Shown: positions 32,578-42,599 of the stretch, piece after piece
Numbering within the stretch: the first letter of the stretch is position 1
How the letters are laid out: each line of letters opens with the position of its first letter
Origin: Diplolepis rosae
Taxonomy: Eukaryota > Arthropoda > Insecta > Hymenoptera > Diplolepididae
Length of the DNA stretch: 64,000 bases
Assembly (NCBI GenBank): GCA_030998225.1
Contig: JAPYXD010000715.1
Location: 2,666,001 to 2,730,000, forward strand
Direction of reading: 5' to 3'
Made by a program: the position numbers and the translations under genes
The notes under the pieces: model-generated
What the model saw: only the letters and a program-made list of their open reading frames with translations
Told to the model about the DNA's origin: nothing
Databases searched by the model: none

Positions 32578-34277
32578 GATTAATCAAGCAACTTGAGGTT
32601 GCATAACTAAGTTTTTCTTTTTCAAACAGAATTCCTGCAGTTCCCATTTTTATAGCCCTCAAATTTTATATAACTACGAAAGCTCTATATTAAGAAATAG
32701 CGAAGAACTCCCGGGTATGAGTGAAATTTGGATGCTAGTTCTTTCCATCATTTTTCTTTCTTTTTTTTCAACAAAATACGTTTTCTTTCGTATGTTTTTT
32801 CATTTTTTATTGTTTTCCATAGCGGACCCGGTTGAGAGAATGGTCAGAGAATACTATGATCATTCTCTGACCTTGCATTATTATAGCTAAAAACGGCAAA
32901 AAAAACATTTAAAGCATTGCAATTATGATTGTGTGTCGAAATTTGGAATAGAAGGTGTAGGAATAAATACAATAATTTTATTTTTTAGCGATAAAAAACT
33001 AGGAAAACATCATATGTTTGTCATTGAAGGCAGTGCAGTGGTTCACTATTTGCGGAACGTCTTCATCGTCAGGGTTGACCATTTGTTGGAGTGAGACGCA
33101 ACTACGTTTATGTCACATCTACCAATAGCCAATCCTAACGGTGGAGACGTTTCGCAAATGGTGAACGACTACACTGCCTTCAATGACAGACATATGATGT
33201 TTTCCTAGTTTTTTATCGCCAAATAATAAAATTATTGTATTTATTCCCACGCCTTCCATTCCAAATTTCGACACACAATCATAATTGCAATTCTTTAAAT
33301 GTTTTTTTACTGTTCTAAGCTATAATGATGCTAGGTCAGAGAACGATCAGAGTATTCTCTGACCATTCTCTCAACCGGGTCCGCTAGAGTTGGTAACAAT
33401 TTCCTTGCTTTCGTGTAAAAATAATCGAGCATGAACGAAAATGTGCATTTCTTTTGCGAAAAAAGTTTGGCATTTTTTTATACTACTTACTGTTTTTACA
33501 TGAGATGTAGCATCGATTCAAATATATTTTTTAACATATAAGTATATTAATATTTCCAATATGTTAAAACATAGCATTCGATTTTGCAAGTCGTTTTTTC
33601 TTTTTTATCGGCGTATAAAAGTGCCGAGGCGATTTCAACAATAAGAATTGTAAAAAAATGCATAGTACTGTCATCTTTATCAATTAGATAGCCCAAATTT
33701 GATAATTCACGGTAATATATGAACGTCCGTCCTTGAAATATTCAAGTTATGAAAATGTTATGTTATGTCATCATTATAAGGGCTCGTAACTGTAGAATTT
33801 CGTAAAAAATTATTATATTTATAAAATAAAATACTTTTGATTGAACTTTAACTACCTTTATTGATTTCTAGAATTGTTAATGATTTTTTTTATTTGCTGC
33901 ATAGAATATCAGTGTTTTCAATGAATGTAGTGTGTATCGAAGAAGGATATTGCTAAGGATTGAATACGGTCCAGGAGTAGACAAAAATACCAACACTGGA
34001 TCATCTTAATCACGATCCGGGGCCTCTATTTAAGAGTTGCCAGTAAATCCAGTGCTCGCAATTTTCAATACAATTTAATGCGGATCGGGAATCGATTTGA
34101 TACGCTTTTTTGTAAACCGCTTTAAGCAACAGCAGACGCCCAATTTAGCGGCCATTTCAGAACATTCAAAACGTATTCGAGACAAACCAGCGCCGAAACG
34201 ATGCGTCTTCAAGAGGGAGCCGAAAATTTCCTGGACCCTAAATAATACGAATTCAAAACGGAGTTGCGTTTATTGGG
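32578..34277 (-). repeat. Right terminal inverted repeat of the 13.5-kb transposon
   Basis: This is the mirror image of 20785-22440. It differs from the left arm by scattered substitutions and by having both tips of the nested MITE. An open frame at 34097-34354 and its partner at 20765-20971 are identical over most of their length only because they lie in the two arms. Confidence 0.85.
32822..33384. mobile_element. Palindromic MITE nested in the right TIR, both tips present, TA-flanked
   Basis: The tips are gcggacccggttgagagaat and attctctcaaccgggtccgc, bordered by TA at 32820-32821 and 33385-33386. The body is a near-palindrome with its centre near 33100. Its length is 563 bp. The TA target and full-length symmetry suggest a Tc1/mariner-type foldback MITE. 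Parts of its core are shared with the palindromic element at 43344-45013. Confidence 0.85.
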
Positions 34278-34497
34278 TTGCGTTATCACTACACTTTAGT
34301 CTTCTTCCGTTCTCCTTAGCACGAACAGTAATCTACCTTACCTACGCGACTTAAGTCCGCCGGATAATTTAAAAAGTAAAATGTACTTTACATCTCCCCT
34401 CCTGGGATAAAAATTTTCGTGAAAATTTTTTTTTTTATTTTTTTTTTCACATCTGTATGTTTATTCTTGTTTTGTTTATATTTTATCGATATTTTCT
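34278..34497 (-). other. LTR start and polypurine tract of a Gypsy element, cut by the 13.5-kb transposon
   Basis: On the minus strand the integrase stop at 34498 is followed by a T-rich (A-rich on plus) run and then CCAGGAGGGGAGATGTAAAG at about 34408-34389, a polypurine tract with a TG start of the LTR. The LTR then runs leftward until it meets the transposon end at 34277. The rest of it should continue left of 20785. Confidence 0.55.
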
Positions 34498-35511
34498 TTA
34501 GTCACTTGTTTTCGTTGGGCAGGGTATTAATTTCGTACTGTGGAATAAATTTGACTTTTTCTTGCTATGTCCTGTGTGTATTTCATAAATTGACTTGGAT
34601 ATTTTTTTCGCAATTTCATATGGTCCAATTCTGAGTTCATCGAGCTTTTTCCTGTTTAACTTGTTTCCATTCTCCACGAATACTTTATCTCCCGCCTTGA
34701 ATTCCAAGTGTTTTCTGTTTTTGTCGAAGATTTTTTTGTTATAGTTGTTAGATTTTAGCGTGTTTAGAAGTGCAGTTTTCCTATCTTCTTGTAAGTCCTT
34801 CGGCGTTTTACATTGTTTTAATTCTTCTGGTAAAATTGTTGTATTCTCACCTTCTAACAAATATTTGGGTGCAAAACCTGTGATTGTGTGTACCGTTTCG
34901 TTGTATCTTTTTATATATTCTTGGGCGATCGTTGTCCATGCCATTTTTTTCTTCTCTTCATTAATTTTGCACCTAACTTTATTTACCAAAGTTTGGTTTA
35001 ACCTTTCGTTTAGACCATTTGAGAAAGGTGAATCTACTGCTGTAAACACTAATGGTGTTTCTTTTTCTTTTACATAGTTTTTAAATTCTTCCGAGTTGAT
35101 GCCTGGGTATTGATCAGTGAGTACCATTCCTATTTTATCTTTATCAGTAGTTTTTTTTGCTAATTTTATGAAGTCTCCTGCATTTTGAGTTTTCGACGTC
35201 GTGATCCAAGCATATCTAGTGAAATGGTCAACCAATAGATGAAGGTACTTTTTTGTTGATCTCGTTCCGCCGAATCTTCCGATTGTGTCAATGGAAACGA
35301 TCTCAAGTGAGTTTTCTGCTGGGCCCAGGTGGGACATCAGACCATATTTATTTTGGCCCCTGGATTTATTTTTAATGCATGTAGAGCAATTCTTGCATAT
35401 TTCTTTTATGTTTTGCATTAAATTTTTGCTTGTGTAAAAAGGACTAATTATACTATTCATCTGTTTTATGCCAATGTGGCAATAGTGTTCATGGATTTTT
35501 TTAATAAACAT
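34498..35511 (-). CDS. Ty3/Gypsy integrase, open frame
   Basis: A 337-codon minus-strand frame without stops. It starts in the zinc-binding domain (HEHYCHIG, then CKNCSTC). The catalytic core has Asp in VSIDTIGRFGG, Asp in MVLTDQYPG and Glu in SNGLNERLNQ, the D,D-35-E triad. A C-terminal GPY/F-like module follows (ELRIGPYEIAKKI). The frame ends at TAA/TAG just before the polypurine tract, so this element has no env and pol is its last gene. The upstream RNase H end continues at 35512. All catalytic residues are present, so the domain looks well preserved, although the whole element is not complete. Confidence 0.85.
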   Translation of the reverse strand: MFIKKIHEHYCHIGIKQMNSIISPFYTSKNLMQNIKEICKNCSTCIKNKSRGQNKYGLMSHLGPAENSLEIVSIDTIGRFGGTRSTKKYLHLLVDHFTRYAWITTSKTQNAGDFIKLAKKTTDKDKIGMVLTDQYPGINSEEFKNYVKEKETPLVFTAVDSPFSNGLNERLNQTLVNKVRCKINEEKKKMAWTTIAQEYIKRYNETVHTITGFAPKYLLEGENTTILPEELKQCKTPKDLQEDRKTALLNTLKSNNYNKKIFDKNRKHLEFKAGDKVFVENGNKLNRKKLDELRIGPYEIAKKISKSIYEIHTGHSKKKSNLFHSTKLIPCPTKTSD

Positions 35512-35768
35512 TATACTTAATTTCTCAGATAGTATTATTTTTTCTTTTCTGTTACTTTTTTTGTAGTATACTTATCCTTTTTTAATTAGTATATATTTTT
35601 TTTCTTGTAATGTTTCGTTTCTCATTTGGTCTTCTTTGATGTCCTCTATAGTTATTAGATTCACAATTTTAAGCTTTTCTTCTCCTTCTTCTTCATCGTT
35701 TGGTTCCAGCACCGGATTTCTGCTCAAACAGTCTGCTTCAAGATTGTATTTGCCAGGGGCATATTTTA
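35512..35768 (-). pseudogene. RNase H end of the same Gypsy element
   Basis: On the minus strand a frame reads YAPGKYNLEADCLSRNPVLE, the standard end of Ty3/Gypsy RNase H, followed by an acidic connector and KEKIILSEK. A stop lies near 35577. Similarity ends abruptly near 35770, where unrelated sequence begins; reverse transcriptase, protease and Gag are absent. Confidence 0.7.
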
Positions 35769-35834
35769 TTTTTTATCGCGACAACCCCGTGAACGGCTTT
35801 CGTCGGAGGAAAGATTTGGAAATTATTTACGTCC

Positions 35835-36027
35835 GCCCAAGTGTGTGTACTTCAACCAACAATAATATAATTAATATAATAATAAAAATGATAAAATAAT
35901 ATATTATATATAATAGACAGGGTATGCACATATATATACAACACATGCATATATACACACACACGTATATGTGTATGCAATATCAACAGTGATATATGTC
36001 CTTATATAAACATAAGAATATATATGG
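35835..36027. repeat. AT/CA microsatellite stretch
   Basis: Runs of AAT, TA and CA dinucleotides (for example acacacacacgtatatgtgt near 35955) border the left end of the foldback element. A similar (TA)n follows its right end at 39020, so the element went into, or carries, simple-sequence DNA. Confidence 0.7.
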
Positions 36028-39014
36028 GTCATTACATGGGAGATTTACAGTCAAAATTTTTTTTTCGACGAAACATTTTTTTTTCGACGAAACATTTTTT
36101 TTTTGCCTTTTTAGGGGAGAAGCGGCGAAATTGGCGCGTCGTCTAAATTGGCGCACCCTATTTTTCAGAAAATGATAACATAACAAAAAATAAAAATAGT
36201 TCTATCGTGCGCATTCTTGTATGATATGTATTTGATAGAAAACATTATAAAAATCTAATTGCTTAATGCAGTTTTATTGCGATTAATCGTTTTTTGGCAT
36301 AATGGTTATGTTTGAAGCCATTGAGTTAAATCGTTAAATAATGGTAATTCAAGGTGAATTAGATTAATGCAACGATTTTATAATCTTTGATATTTAATCT
36401 TACGATTAGGATAAAATATTTGTATGAAAAAATAAGCATTTTACGTAAAAAGTATTTAATTAATGAACGATACACTTGCGGCAAAATTGGCGCATACGAG
36501 ATTCAAATCAGAGGCGAAGTTGGCACACGTGTTGTGTTTCTGGAAACCGGTGACTGAAGTCAAGTGCTCGGATGTTTATGATTGAAAATATAAAGAAGAT
36601 AGAAAGTACACAATTATTAATATATAGATGTATACATTTGAATGTTGCTGGACTTTTCTGCTAATCTTTTTCTTAAGATTTTTTGTGACATGGGAGGTAA
36701 TGTGGTTCGCAAAACTGATGTAACGACTTTGTAAGGTTATATTCATTTGAACAATCAGTGGTTAAATTTTTTTTTAAGTTTGAGGTATTAAGGCATTTTA
36801 AAAGCGATTTTTAATAATTAATTTGCAGTCTGACAGTGTTTTGAAAGTTTTCTCGATTTTAAGATGTGAAAGCAATGTAAGTAAAAAATTTGTATTTTTG
36901 ATTGATTCCCAGGAAACAAAAAACCATTCACTTGCGTTAAATTTGAATGCGCTTTGAGGTGTTCTGAATTGCGTATCTGTCACTGGAATTTCAGCATTAA
37001 CAGATTGAAAACCAATATTTCCGATAGAAAATAATGTATTTAAAGTGAACAATCGTTTACAATACAATTCGTATTCTGTTTTTATTGTATTTCTCTTATT
37101 CAGAGTGACCTTTTAAGACTTCCATTTCATTTGGAATTTCAACCGATTCATGCGAACATCAATGAATGGTACATTGCCATTAGAAATTATTTGAGGTTAA
37201 TCAGTCTTATTCAACCCTATTCACTTAACGATTTAACCAATGTCGAATGGCAGATTTAAAACATTGCGCACAAATGGCAGATTCCAAGCGTTCTATCGGT
37301 TTTTTTTTCCTGGGTTGTTTCTATTATTTATAATTCTTCTAAAGTTAATAATTGTATATACTTCTGATTACAAATTCAAATAATTCTCTATAAAAATGAT
37401 TTCAATTTGAATATTCACTTAAATATCCACAATTGCCAGTATTTTATTGTTCAAATATAAAATATATTTTAACTTTGGCTGGTTTATGTGAATAAAGGTA
37501 TAAAAAACTTCATATATCTTGATATACTATCTCAAATTTAGTTTCAAATTATAACTACCTCTTTTCATCAACCTTTGCTACTGAAATGTAATTCTAAATC
37601 TGTGAAAATATAACTAATACGTGGCAAGAGAAGATTATAATATTAGTGCGTTAATTTACCCGACATGGCGGGTAAATTGACGCAGGTGCAGTCCTTCGGA
37701 AATCTGAATAAAAACCTGCTTTAATAATTTTCAATGCAACCTTTATCCATTGGAAAGTATAGAAAAGATATCCAGCTATTAAATAAATATTTTTTCATAA
37801 TTTTTAGTCATATACTTTCTTTTTAAACTCGCACTTTCTATTAGGTGCGCCAATTTCGCCGCTTCTCCCCTACTTCGAAAATAATCGATACGTATTTTTT
37901 TTTCAATGTGATACTTGAAAATTTCGAGATATAATTTTTTTAATTGTGGCACTCGGGAAAATTTTTTTTTTTCCCATCTGCTCACTGTAAAAGCAGTTTT
38001 GAATATAAAATGTAACCCTTGCACTTGAAATGCGCGAAAGAGTACAAGCTTTCAAAAAAGTTATAGCACACATTTCGTTATTTTTTTGTAATAAGAATAT
38101 AGTACATTTTTATAAACAATTGAATTTTTTTAAAATTTGGAACTAATTTTTTTCCGATTTTTTTATTTCTAAATCTTTGTTGAAGTTTTTTCAATATACA
38201 GGCAAAATTTTGGAATGGAAAAATGAAAACTGTAGGTGTAATTAATTCATAAAATCTGTCCCGCGCTTTCATCCGGTTTAAAAATTTTCAATTTTTCAAG
38301 TATCGAGGACGAAACGTGACGCAAATTTTTTTTTTTTTGCTTTTTCCTACTATGATTTTTTTTATTAAACAGATTGCAGCAGACATGTTTAAATCGAGAG
38401 CTTGGCATTTCTGTATTAATTTGAAATAGGTGAACACTTGAGGAACATTCACAGAAAACTAAAACAGCGGTCACTGCATTCACTGCCACACTTGCTTCGA
38501 GTCCGAGCTTGCCTAATCAAGCTTAAGATAGTTGCAGCGTGCGAGCTCGCTCGTTGCAACGCGCGGGACAGATTTTATAAATTAATTACACCTACAGTTT
38601 TCATTTTTCCATTCCAAAATTTTGCCTGTATATTGAAAAAACTTCAACAAAGATTTAGAAACAAAAAAATCGGAAAAAAATTAGTTCCAAATTTAAAAAA
38701 AATTCAATTGTTTATAAAAATGTACTATATTCTTATTACAAAAAAATAACGAAATGTGTGTTATAACTTTTTTGAAAGCTTGTACTCTTTCGCGCATTTC
38801 AAGTGCAAGGGTTACATTTTATTTTCAAAACTGCTTTTACAGTGAGCAGATGGAAAAAAAATGTTTCCCGAGTGCCACAATTAAAAAAATTATATCTCGA
38901 AATTTTCAAGTATCACATTGAAAAAAAATACGTGTCGATTATTTTCGAAGTAAAAAGGCAAAAAAAAGTTTCGTCGAAAAAAAAATTTTGACTGTGAATC
39001 TCCCATGAAATGAC
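36028..39014. mobile_element. Large foldback element with an inner inverted repeat, carrying a nested MITE
   Basis: The outer ends are gtcattacatgggagattta (36028) and gaatctcccatgaaatgac (to 39014), an inverted pair. Inside, 37873-38290 and about 38530-38960 are long inverted copies of each other (for example cgcgaaagagtacaagcttt at 38032 and aaagcttgtactctttcgcg at 38776). The left arm has been split near its outer end by the element at 36114-37870. The two arms contain the same chance open frame (PTVFIFPFQNFACILKKL), which is not evidence for a gene. Confidence 0.8.
36114..37870. mobile_element. TA-flanked 1757-bp non-autonomous element nested in the foldback arm
   Basis: The tips are ggggagaagcggcgaaattg and caatttcgccgcttctcccc, with TA on each side (36112-36113 and 37871-37872). 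Variants of gcgNNaaattggcgca recur inside (36134, 36480, 36511, 37666), on the left in tandem-like spacing. The rest is AT-rich with no transposase. Tc1/mariner-type by target site only. Confidence 0.85.
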
Positions 39015-39039
39015 ACACATATATATATATATATGGAAT

Positions 39040-39523
39040 TTACTATTTAAGAATATTTCACAACTTCCTAGGTCTTTGAACCGACCCCTTACCCGTCAAT
39101 GCTGAGCGTGCAAAAAGGCTCAGGTTACGAGAGACGTAAATGATCTTTTCGTCATTCTTTTGAATCAAGTGAAATATCACTTTCAAATATTTCGCTTGAT
39201 TTATCATACATTTTATTTTGGTTATGTCTTCAGTTACGGCTTGCTCGTAACATATACAGATTGCGATTTTACTATTCACCCCATGTGATTTTTGTTTTGA
39301 TGAAAAATGGACCTTCAAAGTTTTTATTTAATTTTTTCGCCATATTATCTGCTTCATTTGATAATGTCTTTTCGCCTCTTAGTATTTGTTCCCCGATTTC
39401 ATAGCTAATTGGTCTACGCCTTAAGTTATAGTATTTTGCTTGTCTTTCGTTAGCTACTTCTAAATTTTGTTGTTCTACGTCTTTTATTATTTTTAATCTA
39501 TTTAGTCTTTCTACCCATTTACA
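39040..39523 (-). pseudogene. Integrase C-terminal part of a second Gypsy element
   Basis: The minus strand reads KWVERLNRLKIIKDVEQQNL, then NERQAKYYNLRRRPISYEIG and the GPF module (NFEGPFFIKTKI). This is the end of a Ty3/Gypsy integrase of a group different from that at 34.5 kb. The core domain before it is missing: at 39523 the sequence changes to a Tc1-like piece. Similarity fades towards 39040 and no left LTR is found. Confidence 0.7.
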
Positions 39524-40028
39524 GTCTGTTCAACAAGAACGAGTTCTCGATTTTCGAAAAATATTAGAGATTTTTGAACTTTTTTTTTGTTGATGAAAGT
39601 ACATTGAAAGGACTACGGCGCAATTACCAAGGCGATTCAGTAGCGCTCGAATCGTCCGAGAGAGCTGACGTGAGTCATAATGAGTTCTGTGTACGCGAAA
39701 CGTTTTGAAGCGGTCTTCTTGTGTATCCATCCAAAGGGACCACTTATGTCCTATACGGCCGCTGAGAAATACATCAAAAAGTCAAAATCGTTCGTGAAGA
39801 AGTGGGTTGAGCGTTATAAAGCCAATAAAACAGTCGACGATCTGCCTGAAAGAGGCAAATGTTTGGGGATGCTTCTCACGGCGCGGTTTTGGTTGTTTAG
39901 AGCTCTTCACCGAGAACTTGAATGCTCAGAAAATGCTCCAAATATACGAACGTGGTCTTCTAAGGTCTGCTGCAAAGATGTTCGGAGCCGATACAGCCGA
40001 TTGGATCTTACAAGAAGATAACAACCCG
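39524..40028 (+). pseudogene. Tc1-like transposase piece with internal deletion, inside the integrase
   Basis: The plus strand has a helix-turn-helix block, SYTAAEKYIKKSKSFVKKW (near 39750-39800), then VDDLPERGK. It jumps to the catalytic region (MFGADTADWILQEDNNPKH, ending near 40028), which holds the second Asp. The first Asp and the Glu are lost, and there is at least one frameshift near 39880. The left end cagtctgttcaacaagaacg may be its terminal repeat. Gypsy integrase flanks it on both sides. Confidence 0.7.
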
Positions 40029-40164
40029 AAACATCGCATTCTTTTACGTATTTTAAGGTTTCGGAGTACATTCTTGGCCAAAAATAGTTTTCCGCGATTC
40101 TACCATATGTTCTATCCATGCCCAAATGTCCTGCTTGTTTGTTATCATGGTTTCCTGTTAGCAC
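40029..40164 (-). pseudogene. Integrase zinc-binding domain of the second Gypsy element
   Basis: The minus strand reads AGHLGMDRTYGRIAENYFWP and then YVKECDV, where the CxxC pair of the HHCC domain is cut after its first cysteine by the Tc1-like piece. Together with 39040-39523 it brackets the lost core. Confidence 0.75.
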
Positions 40165-40647
40165 CTGCTCTCTTAGCTCCTTTGGTACTGTTAGTTTCCA
40201 GGGATTATTATCCGTTTTCCGTTGGTTTTTCCTTTACTTGTATTAGTTTGTGATTATACCATACATCCTTAACTTCGCTTGTTTTGTTTCTTTTATTAGT
40301 GCTAGTGTACTTGCTCTTGAATTTAACTTTTCGCTTGTTCTTAATAAGGCGTCTGGTGCATAATTTAGTGAGCATTTTCTGTATACTATCTCGTAGTCGT
40401 ATTCTAGTAGTTGCAGCGCCCATTTTGCTAGTTGTCCTGTTGGGTTTTTCAAATTATGCAGCCATTTTAGAGCAACATGATCTGTTAGCACTTTGAAGGT
40501 GTATCCTTCTAGGTATGGTCTGAATTTTCGTATTGCCCACACTACTGCTAAGCATTCCTTTTCTGATGTTGATGCGAAGTGGGCAGATTTTTTTAATTGC
40601 CATTCCAAGCTGGGAAGTGGTTCTAATTTCTCGAATAACTGTCTCAT
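40165..40647 (-). pseudogene. Ty3/Gypsy RNase H, C-terminal part
   Basis: The minus-strand frame (to 40243) shows ASTSEKECLAVVWAIRKFRP with the catalytic Glu region, VLTDHVALKWLHNLKNP with the catalytic Asp, and an end resembling NYAPDALLR. The canonical beginning of RNase H and all of reverse transcriptase are missing: upstream of 40647 the sequence passes directly to Gag. Confidence 0.8.
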
Positions 40648-40699
40648 TTCTATTATGAAACTGTGAATTTCTTGGTTTTTCTTTTGATTGCAACATTTT

Positions 40700-41010
40700 A
40701 TTTTGTTGTGAATTATTTCTAGGTAGTTTTCATTTAAAAAGACTTGTTTGAATTCTTGTATGAAATTTTCCAGGTTATGCTAATTTCTTTTATTTACTTG
40801 GTACCAACTTTGAGCCGCTCCTATTAACACGGCGTCTAAATTTTCTAAAGTATCCTGTTCGTTGATTTTGTATCCCCTTTTAAACCTCAATAAGTTACTT
40901 AAGAAAATTGTTGGGCTGTCATCTGTATTGTTTCCAAATTTAACTGGCCAATTTAACATGATTTGGAAAGGTGTTTGGACCATTCCAAATGGGAAGAGAG
41001 ATGCCCGCAT
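40700..41010 (-). pseudogene. Gag capsid-like fragment of the second Gypsy element
   Basis: The minus strand reads MLNWPVKFGNNTDDSPTIFL and EQDTLENLDAVLIGAAQSWY, the helical capsid-like core found in Gag of many insect Gypsy elements (the W-Y end at the GAA-x-x-W motif). It is in a different frame from the upstream Gag ORF. Past about 40700 it runs into RNase H, so a deletion of roughly protease plus reverse transcriptase is inferred. Confidence 0.6.
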
Positions 41011-41045
41011 TGCTTGTAATTCGTTGTCCTGTATGTTTTCATCGC

Positions 41046-42098
41046 TTAGTTATTCTCTCTACTTTGGTCATCGTATAGTTCGACTTGCGCCTGGTTTCGT
41101 TTATTTTCTGGAATGGTTAATATCTCGTTCCTTATTAATTTTCGGGGAACCGGTGTTGGTAACTTAAACTTATTTCGGTCTTGTTCGTTTTCTTCTGTAT
41201 TTACGTTTTCTGACCTTTTGTCCGTTTTTGTTATTCTATTTCTATTTACTTTTATTTGGCATTTTACTGTAGCGCTAACTATGTTCTGTGGGTTGTGCGT
41301 CTCTACAATTTTATTTTGTGCACTTTTTAAGATTTGTTCTATTTTCTCTTTTAATGACTCTATTTCTAGGGTTAATTCTTGAATTTTTGACTTATCGTTT
41401 TTTTGTTCTTCGTTTTCAATTGGTATTTCTGCTTCTTTCCAAAATTCATTATTTGTTTCTATAAACGAGTCTATTTCGAATGTTCTATCTTCTTCTGTCC
41501 TTTGATTTATTTCGTATATGTCTCGCTCTAATTTATCCCTTTCTAACTTTTCTTCAATTATTCTGTTGATTTCCAACCGTTCATTATCTAATTTTTCCAT
41601 TTCCCTTTCTCTTACTTTACGTTCCCTTCTTAAGTAATTCAATTCTGTTTCCCGCAATTTAATTCTATCTAAATCTACGCTTTCTTCTTCTAATATCCGC
41701 CAATAACCTACCGTATTTTCCGTATTAGGAGAGAGCATGCCTTTGTGGGTACTATTTATTATTTCTGTGTTTACGTTGTGTTTCTGTAGTGTGTCCTTGC
41801 TTTGTCCGTCTTTGTCACGTGGTTTTGAAATTGTCTCTATGCTACGTATTGTGGCTTTAGGTATTGTGCCCGTTTTGTTGGCATGCTGTCTCTCTCTCAC
41901 CTCTAATTCTATTCTTCTATCTTTCCATAATTCTACCTCTTTATTTTTCATTTCTACTGATTCTACCTTTCTTATATTATCTCCCGGTATTTCTCTATTT
42001 TCGCTCTCTTCAGCCCTTAATTTATTCATTGATAATTTATTTCCCAACTCCGTTTCTTTTGTTTTTTCATTTTCGCTTATTTCATTTTTACTGGCCAT
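41046..42098 (-). CDS. Gag N-terminal region of the second Gypsy element, coiled coil
   Basis: An uninterrupted 350-codon frame starts with ATG at 42098, about 200 bases after the primer binding site. It is very rich in Glu, Lys, Arg and Asn, with long heptad-like stretches (around residues 150-250, such as RREREVREREMEKLDNERLE-like repeats of charged residues), which predicts a coiled coil. From about residue 290 it becomes basic and Pro-containing. Position and composition fit the N-terminal part of Gag. The hydrophobic plus-strand frames in the same place are shadows. Confidence 0.65.
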   Translation of the reverse strand: MASKNEISENEKTKETELGNKLSMNKLRAEESENREIPGDNIRKVESVEMKNKEVELWKDRRIELEVRERQHANKTGTIPKATIRSIETISKPRDKDGQSKDTLQKHNVNTEIINSTHKGMLSPNTENTVGYWRILEEESVDLDRIKLRETELNYLRRERKVREREMEKLDNERLEINRIIEEKLERDKLERDIYEINQRTEEDRTFEIDSFIETNNEFWKEAEIPIENEEQKNDKSKIQELTLEIESLKEKIEQILKSAQNKIVETHNPQNIVSATVKCQIKVNRNRITKTDKRSENVNTEENEQDRNKFKLPTPVPRKLIRNEILTIPENKRNQAQVELYDDQSRENN

Positions 42099-42300
42099 TT
42101 TTTATTTTTCTTTATTTTTCCTGACCTTAATTTTATTAATTTATTTCTATCTTACTCGCTCGTGGTCTCTGCTATTCCTATTATTTATTTTTTGGTCACT
42201 TTCATTATTTATTCACTGAATTCTTCACTTGGCAATTTTCACTTGGCAATTTTCACTGTTATGCGTGCTTTCTCAGCTGAAGGACTTTGTGGGTTATTAT

Positions 42301-42312
42301 GGTTGGGCGCCA
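42301..42312 (-). other. Primer binding site
   Basis: On the minus strand TGGCGCCCAACC lies four bases inside the LTR edge. TGGCGCCC is a typical primer-binding sequence complementary to the 3' end of a tRNA (lysine-type primers begin this way). It fixes the orientation and the LTR boundary. Confidence 0.75.
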
Positions 42313-42316
42313 AATT

Positions 42317-42590
42317 TGTGACCGGGATCGCAAACTGAGGAGAGGGAAGGAAGGGACGCCGAGAAGGTGCACACAATCAAAAAGCGTAATCAGGATAACA
42401 AGGTTTATTAGGACTTACAATTCTTTTGCACAACACCGCGAAGCACAAACAAACAAACCTAGATTCCACAAACTAATCAGGGGCAGGAAACCGGCGACAG
42501 CGCGTGATCGCAGGGCATGCCGGGCCGGATTCCCCCGAGTTCCGGTCGCATGGCTGTGTCCCCACGGGGCACTGGTGTAACTCCATTACA
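42317..42590 (-). repeat. 5' LTR of the second Gypsy element
   Basis: On the minus strand the segment starts TGTAATGGAGTTACACCAGT and ends CGATCCCGGTCACA, the TG...CA form of an LTR, and is followed by the primer binding site. It is 274 bp long. No matching LTR is seen at the other end near 39040. Confidence 0.75.
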
Positions 42591-42599
42591 GTATAAACC

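Larger units (their letters stand above)
20785..34277. mobile_element. 13.5-kb DNA transposon with long terminal inverted repeats, EnSpm/CACTA-like with DUF4806-like genes
   Basis: The two ends, cccaataaacgcaactccg at 20785 and cggagttgcgtttattggg ending at 34277, begin inverted repeats of about 1.65 kb that look roughly 95 percent identical by eye. TT is present on both sides and may be a two-base target duplication. Inside lie a central plus-strand transposase relic (25743-27957), a minus-strand DUF4806-like gene on the left (22440-24132) and plus-strand DUF4806-like genes on the right (29010-31850, 32060-32570). To the right of 34277 an LTR and integrase continue, so the element is inserted in a Gypsy LTR. 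The termini do not begin with CACTA or CACTG, so placement in EnSpm/CACTA rests on the transposase alone. Confidence 0.75.

Noticed and set aside
34097..34354. Open frame identical over most of its length to one at 20765-20971
   Set aside because: The identity is fully explained by the two arms of the transposon's terminal inverted repeats. It has no coding signature.
38438..38749. Open frame with the same peptide as 38078-38272
   Set aside because: Both lie in the mirror arms of a foldback element. Poly-Lys/Phe content is that of A/T-runs.
41737..42219. 160-codon hydrophobic plus-strand frame resembling a membrane protein
   Set aside because: It is the antisense shadow of the Lys/Glu-rich Gag frame on the minus strand.
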